Shown one piece after another: positions 6,628 to 9,702 of a DNA stretch of 9,702 nt. Below the pieces are notes generated by a model. That model worked only from the letters and a program-made list of their open reading frames with translations. It made no database searches and was not told the DNA's origin. Made by a program: the position numbers and the translations under genes. The DNA comes from Verrucomicrobiales bacterium (GTDB lineage: Bacteria > Verrucomicrobiota > Verrucomicrobiia > Verrucomicrobiales > DEV007): NCBI GenBank assembly GCA_013003335.1, contig JABDJT010000202.1, positions 1-9,702 on the forward strand. The letters run 5' to 3'. Within the stretch, counting starts at the first letter, position 1. Each line of letters begins with the position of its first letter.

Positions 6628-6659
6628 CGTTCTTTTGTGGGATTGGCAGGGCGAGTGGC

Positions 6660-7463
6660 TCAATGCGCGGCCAGCCATTCTTTGACCCGCGGATTGAAAT
6701 CGTCCATCACCTCCCAGTGGAACGCGTGGCCCGCTCCGTCATAAAAATGAGTGTCGCAATTCGGAATCCCGTTCGCAACTTCCTCGCCCATCCAGAGCGG
6801 GGTGAAAATGTCGTCTTTCCCGCCGATCACCAGGCACGGAGCTGAAATGTTATTCAACTGATCCACCACATCGTGACTCACGCAGGCAGCTGCCTGTCCC
6901 TTCAGTCCGTGAAGCGGTTGCGGGTCCGGGTTCGCATCAAAATCATCCCGGCCACTGACCAGGCCTTCGTAGGCTTCGTCATTGTCCCAGAACGGTTTTG
7001 TGAAAATCAGCAGCTGGATCCACTCGAGAAATTGCTTGTTATCGAGATGCGCCTTGCAATCGATCATGTGCTGGAACACGGATTTGGCATACCGGTCACA
7101 CCGCGCCCACGGGCACATCAAAACCGCTGACTGGATCTTGTCCGGATGCCTCAGGCAGAGCTGCTGGGCGATGATCGACCCCATCGAGACCCCAACGACC
7201 CGGGCTTTTTCGATTCCCAGCGCGTCCATCAAGCCGGCATAGTCGTCAGCCATCATTTCGGAGGAATAGTCACCGGCCGGCTTATCGGTCAAACCGACTC
7301 CGCGATTGTCGGCTTTGATGCAGCGGAAAGACTCACTCCAGTCCTCAGCGTGCGCTTCCCAGACTTCTCCCCGGGCTGTGATTCCCATGATCAGGATCAG
7401 GGGATCTCCTTCGCCCTGTTCTTCATAATACATCTGGATTCCGTTGGTTTCGACGTGTGGCAT
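6660..7463 (-). CDS. Alpha/beta hydrolase
   Basis: This is a complete 267-residue cytoplasmic alpha/beta-hydrolase without signal peptide. The nucleophile elbow is GVSMGS (Ser93). The likely acid is Asp218 in GGKDDIFTP, and the histidine is His246 in GAGHAFHW, so the catalytic triad is intact. MGITARGEVW (about 26-35) would shape the oxyanion hole, and DNRGVGLTDKP (52-62) is the usual conserved segment after strand 4. A lid region lies between about residues 120 and 195. The overall type resembles esterase / 3-oxoadipate enol-lactonase-like hydrolases, but no substrate can be assigned. ATG 7463 begins right at the family's usual N-terminus (MPHVETNGIQMYYEEQGEG). No Shine-Dalgarno is visible. 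The gene follows bklc on the same strand after 139 bases, so read-through from the tubulin genes is possible; a functional link to them is not indicated. Confidence 0.9.
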   Translation of the reverse strand: MPHVETNGIQMYYEEQGEGDPLILIMGITARGEVWEAHAEDWSESFRCIKADNRGVGLTDKPAGDYSSEMMADDYAGLMDALGIEKARVVGVSMGSIIAQQLCLRHPDKIQSAVLMCPWARCDRYAKSVFQHMIDCKAHLDNKQFLEWIQLLIFTKPFWDNDEAYEGLVSGRDDFDANPDPQPLHGLKGQAAACVSHDVVDQLNNISAPCLVIGGKDDIFTPLWMGEEVANGIPNCDTHFYDGAGHAFHWEVMDDFNPRVKEWLAAH

Positions 7464-7602
7464 TTCGTTGGTACAGGTTGGTGTTTTCTCAGAAAATTTC
7501 GGGCCGAAAGTGTTTCCGATCCTCCGCGGAAAGTCGAGCGAAAACGAATTATCTGGGTCGGTTTGACGAACAGATCCTGTTGGCTCGAACGGGGTTCTTT
7601 GG
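7464..7602. other. Spacer between bklc and the hydrolase gene, with two small palindromes
   Basis: No terminator with a T-run follows the bklc stop. GAACAGATCCTGTTG (7568-7582) contains the palindrome AACAG-ATC-CTGTT and resembles the palindrome at 735-749 read on the other strand (13 of 15 bases). TTTTCTCAGAAAA (7484-7496) is a 13-base palindrome 20 bases before the hydrolase ATG. On the minus strand GATAAT (7553-7548) could serve as a -10 box for the hydrolase, but there is no good -35. Confidence 0.35.
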
Positions 7603-8409
7603 CTATTCGTCCACCACGGAACCCATTCCGGATTCCGGATCGATCACGCCGCGGTTGAGATCGGAACCTGCCTCGTCGCCCAGTTCTTCAACCTTCGCAA
7701 AAAACTCGGCTGCCCGGTCGTAATTCCCCATGGCCTTATGAACCGCGGCGAGATTGTTGTAGGACTGCCCGAGGTCATAGTGATGCCCGTTGTTTCCGAA
7801 CAACCGCTGCCGGATTCCGAGCGCTTCGGTGTGGAATTCGCAGGCCTTGTCGAAATCGTGCTTCGAGTAGTAGAGAACCCCGAGGTTGTTGTAGACCGAG
7901 GCAACCCGGGCATCGTCTTTCGAATCCCCTTCCAACCCCTGTTGAAATTCGCGCAGAGCGTTCAGGTAGCTTTCCTCAGCTTTTTCCGGGGAACTCGTGC
8001 GCTTGTAGAGCATCGCCAGGTTATTGTGGATCACGGCGATTTGAATCGGCTGGAGCAACTTTGATTTTTCGGCGAGTGCGAGGGATTGCTCGTAATGCTC
8101 GACGGCCAGTTCGTTCCGCTCGCTTTTGTCGTAGTGATACGCCATCAGCGAATGAATTCGGAACAGCAGCTCTGGTGCGACTTCGACGTCGCTCTCCTCG
8201 CAGTGAGTCAATGCCTCGCGATAGAGTCGCTCGGATCGACCGGGTTCTCCGACCCGGGAACGAAATTTGGCCAATTCACAAAGTGCGTCCACCAAATCCG
8301 GTAGAAACCTGCGATCGGTGTACGCGAGACGGCGGACTCGCTCGACCTCACGAGAGGCGCCAGCGATCTGCTTATCGAGCAATTGCTCGTGTTTCGGTTC
8401 TTCTCTCAA
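7603..8409 (-). CDS. bklc: Bacterial kinesin light chain-like TPR protein (BKLC / BtubC)
   Basis: The product is a 268-residue helical TPR protein directly downstream of btubB, as in Prosthecobacter, where the homologue is called bacterial kinesin light chain or BtubC and associates with BtubAB mini-microtubules. Five TPR units are visible, beginning near residues 38, 82, 125, 169 and 213. They include IHNNLAMLYKRTSSPEKA, VYNNLGVLYYSKHDFDKA and SYNNLAAVHKAMGNYDRA. Unit spacing is about 42-45 residues rather than the usual 34, as in eukaryotic kinesin light chains. The Asn-Asn-Leu motif and ALGIRQRLFG linker are also KLC-like. A charged N-terminal helix precedes the repeats and an acidic tail (ending SVVDE) follows. 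No motor domain is present. The start is TTG 8409: an in-frame TAG lies 12 bases upstream, and no ATG or GTG precedes the first TPR. A candidate promoter lies in the 113-base gap after btubB. Confidence 0.9.
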   Translation of the reverse strand: MREEPKHEQLLDKQIAGASREVERVRRLAYTDRRFLPDLVDALCELAKFRSRVGEPGRSERLYREALTHCEESDVEVAPELLFRIHSLMAYHYDKSERNELAVEHYEQSLALAEKSKLLQPIQIAVIHNNLAMLYKRTSSPEKAEESYLNALREFQQGLEGDSKDDARVASVYNNLGVLYYSKHDFDKACEFHTEALGIRQRLFGNNGHHYDLGQSYNNLAAVHKAMGNYDRAAEFFAKVEELGDEAGSDLNRGVIDPESGMGSVVDE

Positions 8410-8423
8410 GGAAACTCTTGGCT

Positions 8424-8452
8424 AGTTTAACGGGTTTCAGCCGGAGTCTCAA
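8424..8452 (-). promoter_or_regulatory. Candidate internal promoter of bklc
   Basis: On the minus strand TTGAGA (8452-8447, five of six to the sigma-70 -35 consensus) and TAAACT (8429-8424, four of six to the -10) stand exactly 17 bases apart. Transcription would begin near 8417, only about 8 bases before the TTG codon at 8409, giving an almost leaderless mRNA. This would allow bklc to be expressed separately from btubB. Prediction from sequence only. Confidence 0.4.
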
Positions 8453-8522
8453 GGTTGCTTGGTTGGAGAATGTTCGTGGCGGTCGTGGTGACTGTAATAA
8501 TCGCAGGAATTACCAGAAATTA

Positions 8523-9702
8523 TCAGCCAACGGCATCATCGTATGATTTTGCGAGATCTGCAACTGCATTTCGCGCTTCTTCGAGGCGCTCCAGCGAGAC
8601 CCCGTTATTTTCATACCAGTGCGTGTAGGCCTCGTTTTCATACATGACGTCGAATTGCTCGACGAGACGCTTGAAGACCTGGGAAATCCCGGTGTGGTTT
8701 ACGAGAGCCAGCCCGGTTGACCCAAATCCTTCCGGGGCCTTGTCGGTGATCCCAATCTTGATACCCGTCGGGACGTAGGAGGCAAAATTCAAGGATTTGC
8801 GAATCTCGGACATCCGTTCATCGACCTGCTTGGCGCTCACGTCCCCCCGGAACAGGGCACAGGCGGAGAGAAACACGCCGGTATCGTAGTCGATTTCGGC
8901 AGAGAAATTATCACGCGAGAAGGTTTCAGTGGCCAGGTCGGCGAACTCGGTCCGGACGACGCCGTCCGGCTTGGTCGGCGTCATGGGTGCGAACGAAGCG
9001 GTCAGGAAGTGATTGCCGGGAAACGGAACGAGGTTCACGAGGAATTCGCCCAGGTCGGTGTTCAATGTGCCGGCGAACCGGAGGGAACTGGTGACTGATG
9101 ACATGATCAGCGAGATCATGTGATTCAGGTCCATGTAATTCGGGCTGCGCTTCAACTTGGACTGGGCGATCCGGAACAGGGCCTCGTTGTCGAGAAGGAT
9201 TGTTGCGTCAGCGTTGTCTTTCAGTTTCTGCAGTGAAAGAATCGAGTTGTACGCTTCGGTGGCAGAATCTGAAATGAGAGCTGACGGAGCTACCGAAAAG
9301 GTAAACAGCTTTTTCTTCGGATACGCTTCCCGCAGTTTTTCGACGATCAGCGAACCGACACCGGAACCGGAACCCCCGCCGATACTGTGCGTCAGGATGA
9401 AGCCCTGGAGCGATTCGGTTTTATCGACAGCGGCATCGATCACGTTCATGACCTGGTCGATGATGCGCTCGCCTTCGACGTGATAGCCTCGTGCCCAGTT
9501 ATTGGCAGCTCCGGGGAGCTTCTTCACGATGCTTCCCTGGTCGAACAGGTCTCCCATGTCCCCGCCCTCGATCCGGGAAATCACTCCCGGTTCCAGGTCG
9601 ACCAAAACAGCCCGGGGGACATACTTGGAATCGTTGACCTTGTGGAAGAACACGCCCTGGTTGGCGTCCTCGGGAATCCCGTTTTCGGAAGGGACGCCCC
9701 GG
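8523..9702 (-). CDS. btubB: Bacterial tubulin BtubB (5' end outside the window)
   Basis: This is a tubulin/FtsZ-superfamily GTPase. With BtubA it forms four-stranded microtubule-like filaments in Prosthecobacter. The frame is open to the right edge and 392 residues are visible. About 33 N-terminal residues, including the T1 GQCGNQ-type loop, are missing, giving about 425 in total against 426 for known BtubB. VFFHKVNDSKYVPRAVLVDL, GAANNWARGY (T3), the GTP-binding signature GGGSGSG (9380-9360) and HWYENNGVS near the C-terminus all match BtubB as I recall it, not BtubA. The T7 loop (NTDLGEFLVNLVPFP) carries a Glu (9047-9045) where alpha-tubulin has its catalytic Glu254. The protein ends after helix H12 (SYDDAVG) without the acidic tail of eukaryotic tubulins. 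bklc follows after 113 bases; btubA is expected upstream, beyond 9702. A GTG at 9653 is internal, not the start. Confidence 0.96.
   Translation of the reverse strand, partial: RGVPSENGIPEDANQGVFFHKVNDSKYVPRAVLVDLEPGVISRIEGGDMGDLFDQGSIVKKLPGAANNWARGYHVEGERIIDQVMNVIDAAVDKTESLQGFILTHSIGGGSGSGVGSLIVEKLREAYPKKKLFTFSVAPSALISDSATEAYNSILSLQKLKDNADATILLDNEALFRIAQSKLKRSPNYMDLNHMISLIMSSVTSSLRFAGTLNTDLGEFLVNLVPFPGNHFLTASFAPMTPTKPDGVVRTEFADLATETFSRDNFSAEIDYDTGVFLSACALFRGDVSAKQVDERMSEIRKSLNFASYVPTGIKIGITDKAPEGFGSTGLALVNHTGISQVFKRLVEQFDVMYENEAYTHWYENNGVSLERLEEARNAVADLAKSYDDAVG

Noticed and set aside
1..9702. CRISPR arrays, tRNA or rRNA genes, transposases
   Set aside because: No regularly spaced repeats, cloverleaf with a CCA-type end, rRNA-like sequence or transposase motifs were seen by eye; a tRNAscan/Infernal run would settle the RNA genes.

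Overview
The window most likely comes from a member of the Verrucomicrobiota, close to Prosthecobacter or a relative that carries the same tubulin locus. The main evidence is at the right-hand end, where a bacterial tubulin of the BtubB type is followed on the same strand by a TPR protein resembling a kinesin light chain. This is the btubB-bklc (btubC) part of the btubA-btubB-bklc cluster known from Prosthecobacter. The other genes fit: secreted FG-GAP, SHD1-like, ceramidase-fold and 'Planctomycete cytochrome C' proteins are typical of the Planctomycetota-Verrucomicrobiota group. Assignment below phylum is inference.

Layout, left to right. Positions 1-660 (+) hold the 3' part of an unrecognised gene with a proline-rich tail. 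A cluster of short direct and inverted repeats (675-767) follows and runs into the signal-peptide codons of a secreted FG-GAP/VCBS beta-propeller protein (733-1881, +). That gene meets a ceramidase-fold protein (3261-1882, -) tail to tail with zero bases between the stop codons. Upstream of it on the minus strand is a secreted SHD1-like / concanavalin-like protein (4584-3316, -), with a small terminator-like hairpin between the two. A 203-base divergent spacer leads to a GT4 glycogen / maltose-1-phosphate synthase (4788-5996, +) that starts with TTG.

The rest of the window is on the minus strand. Read from the right edge: btubB (9702-8523, 5' end off the window), bklc (8409-7603, TTG start), an alpha/beta hydrolase (7463-6660) and a small exported mono-haem cytochrome c (6539-6075). 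A strong hairpin with a T-run on the minus strand (6047-6010) closes this set and lies between it and the convergent glycogen synthase gene.

Functionally, btubB and bklc belong together. BtubA and BtubB form small microtubule-like filaments, and the TPR protein is their partner. btubA should lie just beyond position 9702. The remaining genes look like housekeeping or envelope functions with no evident link to the tubulins. Clear Shine-Dalgarno sequences are scarce, and three genes appear to start with TTG or GTG.
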